From an uncultured Collinsella sp. (GTDB lineage: Bacteria; Actinomycetota; Coriobacteriia; Coriobacteriales; Coriobacteriaceae), in NCBI GenBank assembly GCA_900544135.1, contig UQTU01000014.1, positions 1 to 64,000 of the forward strand: a stretch of DNA of 64,000 nt. The letters run 5' to 3'. Below the pieces are notes generated by a model that was given only the letters and a program-made list of their open reading frames with translations, was not told the origin of the DNA and did no database searches. Positions 1 to 8,317 of the stretch are shown here, one piece after another. The stretch's first letter is position 1. Every line of letters starts with the position of its first letter. A program made the position numbers and the translations under genes.

Positions 1-41
1 GCAAATGGCGGGATTGCGTTGGCATGATTGGTTGTTGAGCG
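1..41. other. Left edge, no gene seen
   Basis: Short edge sequence before the transposase remnant. The remnant frame is closed by a TGA at 36-38, so the missing part of the transposase is not present here in that frame. Confidence 0.4.
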
Positions 42-632
42 TTGGTCAAAATGGTTGTTTTTACAGTAGCGCTAACAAGCTCCTACAGGGGGCTCGTGGG
101 GAGTACGTTCGAGAACGTCATCGCGAGGGACTTCGGCGCCGAGGGGCCGTGGCAGAAGCTCGGCACCGACGTCACCGAGTTCAAGGTCGCCGGCGCCAAG
201 GCCTACTGGGCCCCGGTGCTCGACTTCTGCACGAAGGAGATCGTGGCGAGCGACATATCGACCTCGCCGGACCTCGCCCAGCAGCACAGGATGCTCGACC
301 GGCTCCTCGAGGCCCTGCCCGACGGGGCGGCGCCGACCATGCACTCGGACATGGGCTGGCAGTACCAGCACGAGTCCTACACCTCCAGGCTGGAGGGGGC
401 GGGCATCACCCAGAGCATGTCGCGCAAGGGGAACTGCATCGACAACGCCGCCACCGAGCAGCTCTTCGGCCACGTGAAGGACGAGTTCTACCGCGGCAGG
501 GAGTGGGGCAGCTTCGAGGACTTCAAGCGCGACCTGGAAGGGTACATAGTCCATTGGAACACGCGGCGCAGGCAGGTAAGATTGAAGGGCCTGACGCCGG
601 AGGAGTTCCGGAGCCGGGCCCTTGCGGCGTAG
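42..632 (+). pseudogene. IS3-family transposase (OrfB) C-terminal remnant
   Basis: About 196 codons match the catalytic half of an IS3-family DDE transposase. Visible are the TDVTEF stretch with the first Asp, HSDMGWQY with the second Asp, and NAATEQLFGHVKDEFY with the Glu. The C-terminal HWNTRRRQ...LTPEEFR tail is typical of the IS150/IS3 branch. A full OrfB is about 270-300 residues, and the N-terminal part with its helix-turn-helix is missing. Recognisable homology begins around position 84 (YRGLVGSTFENVIARDF), and the codons before it look unrelated. No OrfA and no certain terminal inverted repeat were seen. It is most likely a dead fragment truncated at its 5' end. Confidence 0.8.
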
Positions 633-760
633 TCGCTATTTATTCAGTCCAAGTTTCGGGGCGCAGTTCACTGGCACCTTTGCGGTGGTTGCCTCCTTGT
701 GGTGGTTCCAAGTGTATAGCCTTTGCAGCCTGCGGTCGCTAGACAAACAGCAGACGTCGA
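633..760. other. Spacer with a GGCACCTTTGCGGTGG-type repeat
   Basis: Sequence between the IS remnant and the convergent kup gene. It contains GGCACCTTTGCGGTGGTT near 673-690 and a second CTTGTGGTGGTT near 697-708. These resemble the palindromic repeat at 45266-45302. No convincing IS end was recognised. Confidence 0.35.
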
Positions 761-2788
761 CTACGGACGCTCGTCGGGAGCCAGGCGCTGCATCTTGCTC
801 ACGGCCTTAAACTTGGTGAACAGCGGCACGTACTCAAAGCTCACGTTGGAGTTCTCCAGGCCGTACCAGCGCGCAGGCGTGCCGGCGGCGCGGCGGATGA
901 TGTACTTGAGCGTGATGGCCGTACGCTCGCTGGGCTCCACGTCGCTTTCGGGCGCCAGCAGCTTGCGGATCATGACGAACTTAAACGTACCGATGTTGCC
1001 CGGATCCTTGTAGACCGAGTAATCGTGCGTCTGCGCCGGCAGCTCGCCGCTGGCAGCCAGATCCTGAACAACCTGGCGCAGGTAAGCATTGACGCGCTGG
1101 TTGATCTTGTAGCCCAGATACAGATGCACGCGGAACACGTAGTCGGTGCCGAACGTCTCGACCGAGTAGGCAAAGGTATGCGGCTCGTCCATGGTCTCGA
1201 CATTCACGAACCACCAGGCACGAGCGCGCTTGGGGTGCTTGTCCAAAATCGAGTAGACGATATCGCGGTCGATATAGTCGGTGTTGGTGTCCTTGGTCAG
1301 GTACACGATGTTGTCGCTCATAGGCTCGTAGCGATCGTCGTCGCGCAGGCGCTTGAGCTGCGGTAGATAGCTGCGCAGCGGCAGCAGCGTAAACTGACGC
1401 CGCTCGACCGCCGTGCCGTTGTACCAGCACACCATGATGCCCATGATGAGTGCAGCCATGAGGATGGTGAAGTAGCCACCGTGGAAGAACTTGGTGAGCG
1501 AGCTCACAAAGAAGAAGCCCTCGAGCAAAAGGAAGAAGGCGGCAAAGATCCACGGCGCGACCTTGAGATTGCGCTCCACGTGCAGATAGAAGAAGAGCAG
1601 CATTGTCGTGCACATCATGGTCAGGGTAATGGCCAGGCCGTACGCGGCCTCCATGTGCGCCGAGTTCTGGAACAGCAGCACCACGATGACGCAGCCCACG
1701 AGCATGACGTTGTTGACCATGGGGATGTAGAGCTGACCCTTGGTCTCGGCAGGATAGAAGACCTGCATATGCGGCATGAGGTCCAGGCGGCTGGCCTCGG
1801 ACACCAGCGAGAATGCGCCGGTGATGAGCGCCTGCGAGGCGATGATGGCCGCGACGGTGGAAAGGCCGACGGCAAAGGGGCGCAGACCCGGGGCGAGCAT
1901 CTGGTAGAAGGGGTTGAGGTCGGCGATACCCATGAGCTCCGGGTTGCCGGCGTTGTTGATAAGCCACGCGCCCTGGCCCATGTAGGACAGCAGCAGGCAG
2001 CACTTAACGAACGGCCAGGTGGCATAGATGTTGCCGCGGCCCACATGGCCCATGTCGGAATAGAGCGCCTCGGCACCGGTGGTAGCGAGGAAGCAGCTGC
2101 CCAAAATCATGATGCCCGCATGGTTGTTGGGGCTCAGCAGAAAAGCGATGCCACGCAACGGGTTGAGGCATAGCAGCACCGCGGGATACTGGCAGACAAA
2201 GAACAGGCCCGTGCCGCCCAGGAACAAAAACCACAGCGTCATGATGGGGCCGAAGGCGTGACCGATCTTGGCCGTGCCGATGCGCTGCACCAAGAAGAGC
2301 GCGATGATGATGGCAAGCGTGATGGCGACGACACGACCCTGGTCGTCACCGAGCACGGCATGGACCGCCGGGATGGTGCGCAGGCCCTCGATGGCCGTGG
2401 TGACGGTAACGGCAGGCGTCAGGATGCCGTCGGCGAGGAGTGCCGCGCCGCCCAGCATGGCGGGGATGATAAGCCACTTGCCGCAACGCTTGACCAGGCT
2501 GTACAGGGCAAAGATGCCGCCCTCGCCGTGGTTGTCGGCGCGCAGCGAGATCAGCACGTACTTGACGGTCGTCAGCAGCGTGACCGTCCACACGACAAGG
2601 GAGAGCGCGCCGAGCACGAACTCCTGCGTGACGCTTCCGATGCCGCCGTTGCCGGCAACGAGCGCCTTGGTTACATACATGGGGCTGGTGCCGATATCGC
2701 CGTACACCACGCCCAGCGTGACGAGCATCGCCGAGATGCTCACAGGAATCGCAGCGTGCGAAGCTGCTTCCTTGGCCTTTTGTTCCAT
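761..2788 (-). CDS. kup: Kup-type low-affinity potassium transporter
   Basis: A 675-residue KUP/HAK/KT family protein, a proton-coupled K+ uptake carrier of the cytoplasmic membrane. The N-terminal signature LGVVYGDIGTSPMYV is followed by about 12 hydrophobic segments up to roughly residue 450. A hydrophilic cytoplasmic C-terminal domain of about 200 residues follows (DTNTDYIDRDIVYSILDKHPKRA, FAYSVETFGTDYVFRV), as usual for the family. The ATG at 2788 is chosen because GGGAGGA lies ten bases upstream, and the in-frame TTG at 2806 overlaps that Shine-Dalgarno. The gene is monocistronic with a TATAAT promoter close by. No c-di-AMP riboswitch fits in the very short leader. Confidence 0.95.
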   Translation of the reverse strand: MEQKAKEAASHAAIPVSISAMLVTLGVVYGDIGTSPMYVTKALVAGNGGIGSVTQEFVLGALSLVVWTVTLLTTVKYVLISLRADNHGEGGIFALYSLVKRCGKWLIIPAMLGGAALLADGILTPAVTVTTAIEGLRTIPAVHAVLGDDQGRVVAITLAIIIALFLVQRIGTAKIGHAFGPIMTLWFLFLGGTGLFFVCQYPAVLLCLNPLRGIAFLLSPNNHAGIMILGSCFLATTGAEALYSDMGHVGRGNIYATWPFVKCCLLLSYMGQGAWLINNAGNPELMGIADLNPFYQMLAPGLRPFAVGLSTVAAIIASQALITGAFSLVSEASRLDLMPHMQVFYPAETKGQLYIPMVNNVMLVGCVIVVLLFQNSAHMEAAYGLAITLTMMCTTMLLFFYLHVERNLKVAPWIFAAFFLLLEGFFFVSSLTKFFHGGYFTILMAALIMGIMVCWYNGTAVERRQFTLLPLRSYLPQLKRLRDDDRYEPMSDNIVYLTKDTNTDYIDRDIVYSILDKHPKRARAWWFVNVETMDEPHTFAYSVETFGTDYVFRVHLYLGYKINQRVNAYLRQVVQDLAASGELPAQTHDYSVYKDPGNIGTFKFVMIRKLLAPESDVEPSERTAITLKYIIRRAAGTPARWYGLENSNVSFEYVPLFTKFKAVSKMQRLAPDERP

Positions 2789-2823
2789 AAGCCGGTTTCC
2801 TCCCAATTTTAACGTTCGACGGG

Positions 2824-2829
2824 ATTATA
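2824..2829 (-). promoter_or_regulatory. Probable kup promoter -10 element
   Basis: On the minus strand the sequence reads TATAAT about 35 bases before the kup ATG. The -35 region is poor. If used, the leader would be only about 25-30 nt. Confidence 0.45.
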
Positions 2830-2912
2830 GGTAATCAGCCCATATTTTAATGGCACCGTTTTCCCAGCTAGATAAACATTTATGCGGCCTTTAGGCCACC
2901 GCGGTGATATGG

Positions 2913-2944
2913 AATGCGACAAAGGGACTTTCCCCTTGTCGCAT
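2913..2944. repeat. Short palindrome between kup and nitroreductase
   Basis: ATGCGACAA and TTGTCGCAT enclose a loop containing GGGACTTTCCCC. It lies immediately downstream of the minus-strand nitroreductase gene (stop at 2956), so it can act as its terminator hairpin. The loop resembles the GGGACAG loops of other repeats in this window. Confidence 0.55.
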
Positions 2945-2955
2945 CGCCGCATTCG

Positions 2956-3828
2956 TTACTTGCCGAGCCAGTTTTTGAACCACCACTCCATGGAGCGGCT
3001 CATCTCGGCCATAAAGGGGCTCGTGTGCTTGCGGGTATAGATGTCCACGACGCGCTCTCCCACCTCGCGGGCGTGCGGGCGAAACATCGCATCCATCTCG
3101 GCCACCTGCGCATCCATCGTCGCGGCGTCGGCGCGACAATAACGCTCCTCGTGCACCAGGTTCACCACGGGATGCGCGATTGCCGGGCGCTCCTTACGGG
3201 GCGTGCCGATGATGAGCATCGACAGCGGCATGGTATAGGCAGGCAAGTCCAGCAGTGCGGCAACTTCCTCGGCGTTCTCGACGATATCGCCGATATAGCA
3301 GCTCCCCAGCCCCAGAGATTCGGCGGCGACCACGGCGTTTTGAGCGGCGATCACGGCATCCTGCGCCGCGATGGCAAAGTCGCCCAAACCCGGCGCGCGG
3401 CGGGGCGCCTTGCCCGTGCGCCCGACAAACTCGGGTTCAAAGCAGCCCACGTGCTCAAACAGATCGATCCACTTGGCATAATCGACCACAAATATAAGTG
3501 CCCAGGGCGCCTTGGCGATCATGGGCTGGTGATCGCACAGGTCGGCCAGACGGTCCAGCGTAGCCTGCTCGCGAATGCTCACGATGGAATACATCATCAT
3601 GGCGCCCGCCGACGGCGCGCGACTCGCCGCATGCAAGATCGCCGCCCGCTGCTCGTCGGCCACCGCCACGGGACGGCCGTCGTCATCGCGCGCAAAAGCG
3701 CGCGTGGACGAGCGGTGCTCCAAAATGTCCAGTACCGCGTTGCCCGTAGTCTCGACCGGATAGCCGTACGTATCCACGCCCGCAGCTCCGTCGCCGCCCA
3801 TGTCCGCCTCGCAAACCTGCTCGCTCAT
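2956..3828 (-). CDS. Nitroreductase-family flavoprotein
   Basis: A 290-residue nitroreductase fold protein of the NfsA/FRP-like type, expected to bind FMN and reduce substrates with NAD(P)H in the cytoplasm. The N-terminal block NAVLDILEHRSSTRAFARDD carries the family's RSSxRxF FMN-phosphate-binding motif. SRAPSAGAMMMYSI follows. The central AAQNAVVAAESLGLGSCYIGDI is the classic GLGSCYIG motif. The C-terminal part (HPVVNLVHEERY) resembles the NfsA extension. It stands alone, divergent from the LTA-synthase-like gene. The physiological substrate cannot be told from sequence. Confidence 0.88.
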   Translation of the reverse strand: MSEQVCEADMGGDGAAGVDTYGYPVETTGNAVLDILEHRSSTRAFARDDDGRPVAVADEQRAAILHAASRAPSAGAMMMYSIVSIREQATLDRLADLCDHQPMIAKAPWALIFVVDYAKWIDLFEHVGCFEPEFVGRTGKAPRRAPGLGDFAIAAQDAVIAAQNAVVAAESLGLGSCYIGDIVENAEEVAALLDLPAYTMPLSMLIIGTPRKERPAIAHPVVNLVHEERYCRADAATMDAQVAEMDAMFRPHAREVGERVVDIYTRKHTSPFMAEMSRSMEWWFKNWLGK

Positions 3829-4041
3829 CGCCCTACCCTCGCCATTTCTTTAAGAAGCCTTTACGTTTCCGTGTAATTCCCGTCCATTATCGCGCAGGTC
3901 GCCACTACATTGCGCCACACCGCCACACGCGCGCGTTAATATGGCTGGTTGGTGTGCGCAGCCACCAATTGCTGCGCATATCTTGGTAACAATCGGGTAA
4001 ATCCCCGCTTTCGTAGGTTTTAGTTTGTGAGGAGTCTCAGC
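3829..4041. promoter_or_regulatory. Divergent promoter region
   Basis: This 213-bp spacer separates the minus-strand nitroreductase from the plus-strand sulfatase and must contain both promoters. An imperfect inverted repeat (TTGGTGTGCGCAGCCACCAA near 3949-3968) is visible. No clear consensus hexamers were found. Confidence 0.3.
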
Positions 4042-6342
4042 ATGTTCGCTGCCGCCATCTCGCTCGTCGGTCTTGCGGCGACCGTCTACCTTGTCTTGCG
4101 CGAGGCCAAGGCCATTTGCGCAAAGTCGGGCACCGTTGCCAAAAGCGCTCTTGGGTGGAGCGTCGCCTTCGGCCTGTTCCAGCTCTTTTTGACCATTTGG
4201 GGCGCCGTGGGCCTCGTCGCTCAAAACGAGCCGCTCGCCTTTGTGATGCTCATCCTGACCAACGCCATTCTCACCGGATGCGCTTGGGCCAGCATCGCCC
4301 GCGACCGCATCGCACCGCGCGTCTTTGCGTTCGCCTCGGCCGACGCTCCCGCCCCCACTGGCAAGCTCGCCCGCCTGCGCGGCGCCTTTGTGGGCAAACC
4401 GCTCGTCGCCGCCGTCCTGTGCCTGCTGCTCGCCGGCGTCTTTGCGCTGCTGGGCATGGAGGTCTCGTCCAACCACGACTTTACCTGGGTCTACCCCCTG
4501 TGCATCCTGCTCGAGTGGGCCATCATCACCGTGCTCATGGTCGGCCTGTTCTTCCTGTTCCAGCGCCACGGCGCAGCACCGGCCGTCCTAGCCTTTGCCC
4601 TCTTTGTCCTGGGCATTGCCGAGTTCTTCGTCATCACGTTTAAATCCATGCCCATCCAGCCGGGCGACCTTTCGGCCATCTCCACCGCCGCCGCGGTCGC
4701 CGGCAACGGCTACACCTTCTCGATCTCGCTGTTCTGCGTGCTGTCCATGGGCTTTACCGCCATCGCCATGCTGCTGTGCGAGTACGCCGGCCTGGTGGCA
4801 CCGCACCGTCAGAAGGGTGCCGCCAACGCCAAGCGCATGCTGCTCACCAACCTGCTCGTGGCGGTGCTGTGCCTGGGCGGCGTGACCGCGCACGTCACCC
4901 TCATCGACTACTACAACACTCTCGGCATCACCGTCTACACCTGGCGTCCGCTCGAGAGCTACTGGCGCGAGGGCTACCTGCCTGCCTTTATTAGTGCGGC
5001 GCAGTCCATCAAGCCGCCCAAACCCGCCGACTACTCCGTCGACGATGCCAAGGCCACGCTCAAAAAATACGCCAAGGCCTACGACAAGTCCGACGCGGCC
5101 AAGAGTGACGAGCGCACCGCCGCAAAGGAGCAATTCGACAGCGAGAAGCCCACGGTCATCGCCATCATGAACGAGACCTTCTCGGACCTGTCCATCTACC
5201 AGAACATGCGCGCCGGCTACGAGGGCCCGCAGTACTTTAAGAACCTGTCCAACTGCCTCGGCCGCGGCAAGCTCTATGTGAGCGCCTACGGCGGCGGTAC
5301 CGCCAATACCGAGTTTGAGTTTATGACCGGGAACTCCATGGCCAACCTGGGTTCGGGCGTGTACCCCTACACCATCTACAACATGGAGACGACCGGGAAC
5401 CTGGCAGAGCAGTTCAAGTCGCTCGGATATTCCACCACGGCCATGCACCCCAACCACGCCACCAACTGGAACCGCGAGAACGTCTATAAGGACTTTGGCT
5501 TTGACCAGTTCCTGTCCATCAACGATTTCCAGGGCGCCGATACCCTGCGCGGCATGGTGACCGACCAGGCTACCTACGACAAGATTCTGGAGCTGCTCGA
5601 CCAGAACGCCGATCCGCAGTTTATCTTCGACGTGACCATGCAGAACCACTCGGGCTACGACACGGGCCTGCTGCCGGTCGACAAGCAGATGCACCTGAAC
5701 ATCGACACGACCGACCTGGACGCCAAGACCGTCGAAGACGGCACGCTCTCCGATGTCGACGAGTATGTCTCGTGCATCGAGCAGTCCGACCAGGCGCTTC
5801 GCTACTTCCTCAACGCCCTGAGCAAGCTCGACCGTAAGGTGGTCGTGGTGTTCTGGGGCGACCACCAGCCGTTCTTCCCGTCCAAGTTCAATGACAAGTG
5901 GTTTACCGGTGAGGACGACGCTACCCACCAGGAGCGCTTGTGGCAGACCGACTACATCATTTGGGCTAACTATGACGTTGCCGGTTGCGACCAGACGAGC
6001 GAGGTTGACGACCTATCCATTAACTACCTGTCCACCCAGCTGATGCAGCTGATCGGCGCACCGCTGACCGACTACCAGAAGGCGCATATGACATTGCGCG
6101 AGTCGCTGCCCGCCATCAACTCGGTGGGCTACGAGGACGCCAGCCTGCGCTGGGCGCTCTCCTCCAACGTCACCGGTGACGACGCCGCTGCCGCAGCCGC
6201 CACCAAGGCGCGCGAGGATTACGCCAAGATGCAGTACTACGAGATGTTCCGCGACGGCAAGAACGTGTACACCAAGCACTTCCAGACCGAGGCCAACGAG
6301 ACCGACCCCAACCTGGCGCCGGGTACGACCAAGATCAAATAG
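4042..6342 (+). CDS. LTA-synthase-like membrane sulfatase (phosphoglycerol transferase family)
   Basis: A 766-residue protein. The first about 330 residues hold multiple membrane segments. An extracellular alkaline-phosphatase/sulfatase-fold domain follows at about residues 370-690. NETFSDLSIY carries the first metal-ligand Glu. GGGTANTEFEFMTGNSM has the Thr nucleophile at the place used by LtaS. FDVTMQNHSGY and VVFWGDHQPF complete the metal site. The family polymerises glycerol-phosphate or decorates cell-envelope glycans by transfer from phosphatidylglycerol. The architecture resembles LtaS but with a longer membrane part, so the exact product is uncertain. The ATG at 4042 is preceded by GAGGAG at seven bases, and the upstream GTG at 4027 lacks a site. 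Confidence 0.85.
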   Translation: MFAAAISLVGLAATVYLVLREAKAICAKSGTVAKSALGWSVAFGLFQLFLTIWGAVGLVAQNEPLAFVMLILTNAILTGCAWASIARDRIAPRVFAFASADAPAPTGKLARLRGAFVGKPLVAAVLCLLLAGVFALLGMEVSSNHDFTWVYPLCILLEWAIITVLMVGLFFLFQRHGAAPAVLAFALFVLGIAEFFVITFKSMPIQPGDLSAISTAAAVAGNGYTFSISLFCVLSMGFTAIAMLLCEYAGLVAPHRQKGAANAKRMLLTNLLVAVLCLGGVTAHVTLIDYYNTLGITVYTWRPLESYWREGYLPAFISAAQSIKPPKPADYSVDDAKATLKKYAKAYDKSDAAKSDERTAAKEQFDSEKPTVIAIMNETFSDLSIYQNMRAGYEGPQYFKNLSNCLGRGKLYVSAYGGGTANTEFEFMTGNSMANLGSGVYPYTIYNMETTGNLAEQFKSLGYSTTAMHPNHATNWNRENVYKDFGFDQFLSINDFQGADTLRGMVTDQATYDKILELLDQNADPQFIFDVTMQNHSGYDTGLLPVDKQMHLNIDTTDLDAKTVEDGTLSDVDEYVSCIEQSDQALRYFLNALSKLDRKVVVVFWGDHQPFFPSKFNDKWFTGEDDATHQERLWQTDYIIWANYDVAGCDQTSEVDDLSINYLSTQLMQLIGAPLTDYQKAHMTLRESLPAINSVGYEDASLRWALSSNVTGDDAAAAAATKAREDYAKMQYYEMFRDGKNVYTKHFQTEANETDPNLAPGTTKIK

Positions 6343-6361
6343 CGACACGTCTTAACTGGTT

Positions 6362-6492
6362 CGTCTGCCCGGCGGCGCGAAACGTAAGGTTCCCCGCTCG
6401 GACAGTCCTGCTCGCACGGAGAGCACATTAAGTGCTCTCCGGCTCGTGCGGAACTCGCGATGAACCTTACATTCCGCGTCGCCGGGCAGACG
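6362..6492 (+). repeat. Long palindrome A (conserved core, private arms)
   Basis: Arms at 6362-6392 and 6462-6492 are inverted copies of each other with only a few mismatches over 31 bp. The 69-bp core reads ACAGTCCTGCTC, then a short inner palindrome around GCACATTAAGTGC, then CGTGCGGAACTCGCGA. The same core recurs at 6929-6997 (reversed) and 55005-55073 but with unrelated arms. It sits 20 bp after the stop of the LTA-synthase-like gene. Confidence 0.85.
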
Positions 6493-6545
6493 CCTCGGTG
6501 TTGAAGCGCGGCTTGTCATGAAAGCATCCGCAACATATATAAGTT

Positions 6546-6572
6546 GAAGGCCACATTAAGTGGCCTTCTTTG
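6546..6572 (+). terminator. Rho-independent terminator
   Basis: GAAGGCCAC, ATTAA, GTGGCCTTC followed by TTTG. It would terminate transcription from the LTA-synthase-like gene. Its stem-loop is the same sequence as the inner hairpin of long palindromes A, B and C. Confidence 0.6.
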
Positions 6573-6576
6573 TATT

Positions 6577-6905
6577 CGGAAAGTGTATCCCGGAATCTGC
6601 CTTCGGAATGGGACGCAGTTTCCACTTGAGGGCCTGTCGGGAAAGCGCATCCCACTTCAAGAGTAAATTCCGGGTCGCACTTTCCGCTAAGGCTCTCAAG
6701 CGGAAAGTGCATCCCATTCCAAGCCTTAATTCCGGGACGTAGTTTCCGGACAAGACATCAACCGGAAAGTGGGGACCACTCTGAGCGCCGATTCTGGGAC
6801 ACACTTTTCGAAACCCCGCCCATCCGGAAAGCCCGTCCCACTCCGTATACATCCAGGCATGAAATCATCAGCTTATTAGGCCTTCTATCAATAAAGAGAC
6901 ACCCT
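6577..6905. repeat. 300-bp composite repeat, copy 1
   Basis: Four to five degenerate units with a period near 62 bp alternate GGAAAGTGCATCCCATTCC-like and CCGGGACGTAGTTTCC-like segments, which are complementary and can form successive hairpins. The block ends in a non-repetitive tail (ATCAGCTTATTAGGCCTTC then ATCAATAAAG). A second copy with the same unit structure and tail lies at 16264-16545 in the same orientation. The two copies bracket the SipW surface operon. Confidence 0.75.
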
Positions 6906-7024
6906 CCCGGGCGGCGGGCACGAAGTTCATCGCGAGTTCCGCACGCAAAGAAGGCCACTTAATGTGGCCTTCGTCTTGCGCAGGACTGTAGAGCAGGGAA
7001 CTTCGTGCCCGCCGCCCAGGAGGG
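6902..7024 (-). repeat. Long palindrome B (same core as A, reversed)
   Basis: Arms at 6902-6928 and 6998-7024 are 27-bp inverted copies with one mismatch. The core is the reverse complement of that in palindrome A: TCGCGAGTTCCGCACG, GGCCACTTAATGTGGCC, GCGCAGGACTGTAG. It lies 21 bp downstream of the minus-strand LAxTG protein gene and points in the sense of that gene. Confidence 0.85.
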
Positions 7025-7045
7025 CGTTGCGTTTAGAAGATGGAC

Positions 7046-7744
7046 CTAGCGCTTGTTCCTCCGGGACAAAAGAAGCGCGGCTATAAAAGCGATGATGGCA
7101 AGCGCCAGCAACACCAAAAGCAAAGCGAGCGTGTTGTCGCCCGTTGCCGCCAGACCAAGCAAGCCGGGCTTCTTGCTGCCAGCAGGTTGTACGGGGATCT
7201 TCTCGCCATCGTCTTCGGCGGTGATTTCCCAGCGAATTGCCTTGTTTGCGTCGGCAAGCTCGTTGCCCACCGACGTCGGGACACTTAGTTGCAAATTGAG
7301 TACCGTGCTGCCATCGCTCGTAAACGTTGCGACCTGCGTGGGATAGGCAAACACGCTGCCCGGCGTTCCCGTCTGGAGCCAACCGGCAGACGCATCGGCC
7401 GCCGACGCCGTTAGGGTAATGGGCGACAGCAGATGTGCCGTCTCGTGATCGACAACAGCCCGCACAAACACACGTACCTGGGACTTTACACCCGTGGCAC
7501 GAACCCCAATCTGTTGCTCGCGTACATCGCCGGGCATTAGATCTTTAAAGGCTGGAAACAGATCGGGCTCCCCCGAGGAGTCCGTCGCTCCCGATACCGT
7601 TAGCTGGCGTGCATTTCCGTCATAGGCAATCGTGGGAATGTCAGCAAACGCACGTGCAGGAACGGCGAGCGCGATAAGGCAGACGATTGCCGCCATCACG
7701 CAATGCAAGAAACACGCAACGTCTTTACGAATCGGAGAGGCCAT
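7046..7744 (-). CDS. LAxTG-anchored surface protein, last gene of SipW operon
   Basis: 232 residues. A signal peptide at about 11-37 (hydrophobic VMAAIVCLIALAVPARAFA) leads to a compact extracellular domain with DLFPAFKDLMPGDVREQQIGV, a pattern common in small subunits encoded beside SipW-type peptidases. The C terminus has LAATGD, a hydrophobic span and RRNKR, that is, an LAxTG-type sortase signal. The ATG at 7744 is preceded by GGAGGTG and starts two bases after the stop of the upstream gene. I infer that it anchors the fibre or the giant protein to the wall. No sortase gene is in the window. Confidence 0.75.
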   Translation of the reverse strand: MASPIRKDVACFLHCVMAAIVCLIALAVPARAFADIPTIAYDGNARQLTVSGATDSSGEPDLFPAFKDLMPGDVREQQIGVRATGVKSQVRVFVRAVVDHETAHLLSPITLTASAADASAGWLQTGTPGSVFAYPTQVATFTSDGSTVLNLQLSVPTSVGNELADANKAIRWEITAEDDGEKIPVQPAGSKKPGLLGLAATGDNTLALLLVLLALAIIAFIAALLLSRRNKR

Positions 7745-7746
7745 AC

Positions 7747-8316
7747 TTACGCACCTCCATGCGGCGGCACCAGCACGCCATCCTTGACTGCACAGCCCCA
7801 TGCCTCTGCAGCTGCATCGCCGGGCGTGGATTGAATTGCCTGGGTCGAAATGTCAACGACCAGGTTCTTCCCATCTGCCTTCTGCTCAGTCACGCTCTTG
7901 ATGAGCACATCGGTTTTGCCCATCGGAGCAACGGGAGACGTCCAGTAGTAGTACCCGTCGGACGCGACAACCCAAGACGAGGCGGTGTTAGAAGCAGATG
8001 CCTTGGACACACTGCCCCACGCAATGACGTAGTCGGTGCCGGCAACTGGTTCATCCCACAGGCGCGCGCCATTCTGGTCCTGCCAGTAGATATCCACCGC
8101 AACACGCAGGTATGCCGGGGCCGAGCCGTTGTTTGTAATCATGACGTTGCTCTTCACATTGCCATCGAGCTTCTCATCTACCGAGGGCGCCACCGAACCA
8201 AAACCAAACTCGTTGACCAGCACGCCCGTAACCGAAAGCCACGCAAAGGTACCGGCAGCGCCAGCCAACAGGAGAACGCCAACAAGGAGGGCGACGATTT
8301 GCTTGCGCTTAGTCAT
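7747..8316 (-). CDS. TasA/camelysin-like protein with SipW-type signal peptide
   Basis: 189 residues. The N terminus KRKQIVALLVGVLLLAGAAGTFAWLSV is a typical SipW-dependent signal, with hydrophobic core followed by a GTFAWLS-like cleavage region. A beta-rich domain follows (FGFGSVAPSV, VMITNNGSAPAYLRVAVDIYW, DGYYYWTSPVAPMGKTDVLIKSV). The NGSAPAYLRV and GYYYW motifs recur in the 13784-14431 product, so the two are paralogous. I infer a minor subunit of a secreted fibre. The Shine-Dalgarno AAGGAGG overlaps the end of the upstream giant gene, indicating translational coupling. Confidence 0.8.
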   Translation of the reverse strand: MTKRKQIVALLVGVLLLAGAAGTFAWLSVTGVLVNEFGFGSVAPSVDEKLDGNVKSNVMITNNGSAPAYLRVAVDIYWQDQNGARLWDEPVAGTDYVIAWGSVSKASASNTASSWVVASDGYYYWTSPVAPMGKTDVLIKSVTEQKADGKNLVVDISTQAIQSTPGDAAAEAWGCAVKDGVLVPPHGGA

Positions 8317-8317
8317 C

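Larger units (their letters stand above)
6343..7045. other. 703-bp gene-free, repeat-filled intergenic region
   Basis: No gene is supported here. The stretch lies between two convergent genes. In order it holds long palindrome A (6362-6492), a simple terminator (6546-6572), a roughly 300-bp block of degenerate palindromic repeats (6577-6905) and long palindrome B (6902-7024). Short open frames across it are made of the repeats themselves. Confidence 0.7.

Noticed and set aside
2789..2955. c-di-AMP (ydaO) riboswitch before kup
   Set aside because: The -10 is about 35 bp from the ATG, leaving no room for the aptamer.
4588..5928. 446-codon open frame antisense to the LTA-synthase-like gene
   Set aside because: Shadow; the sense frame carries the sulfatase metal-site motifs.
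6577..6905. CRISPR array or coding repeats
   Set aside because: Units are degenerate and internally palindromic, with no unique spacers. Open frames through them lack ribosome sites.
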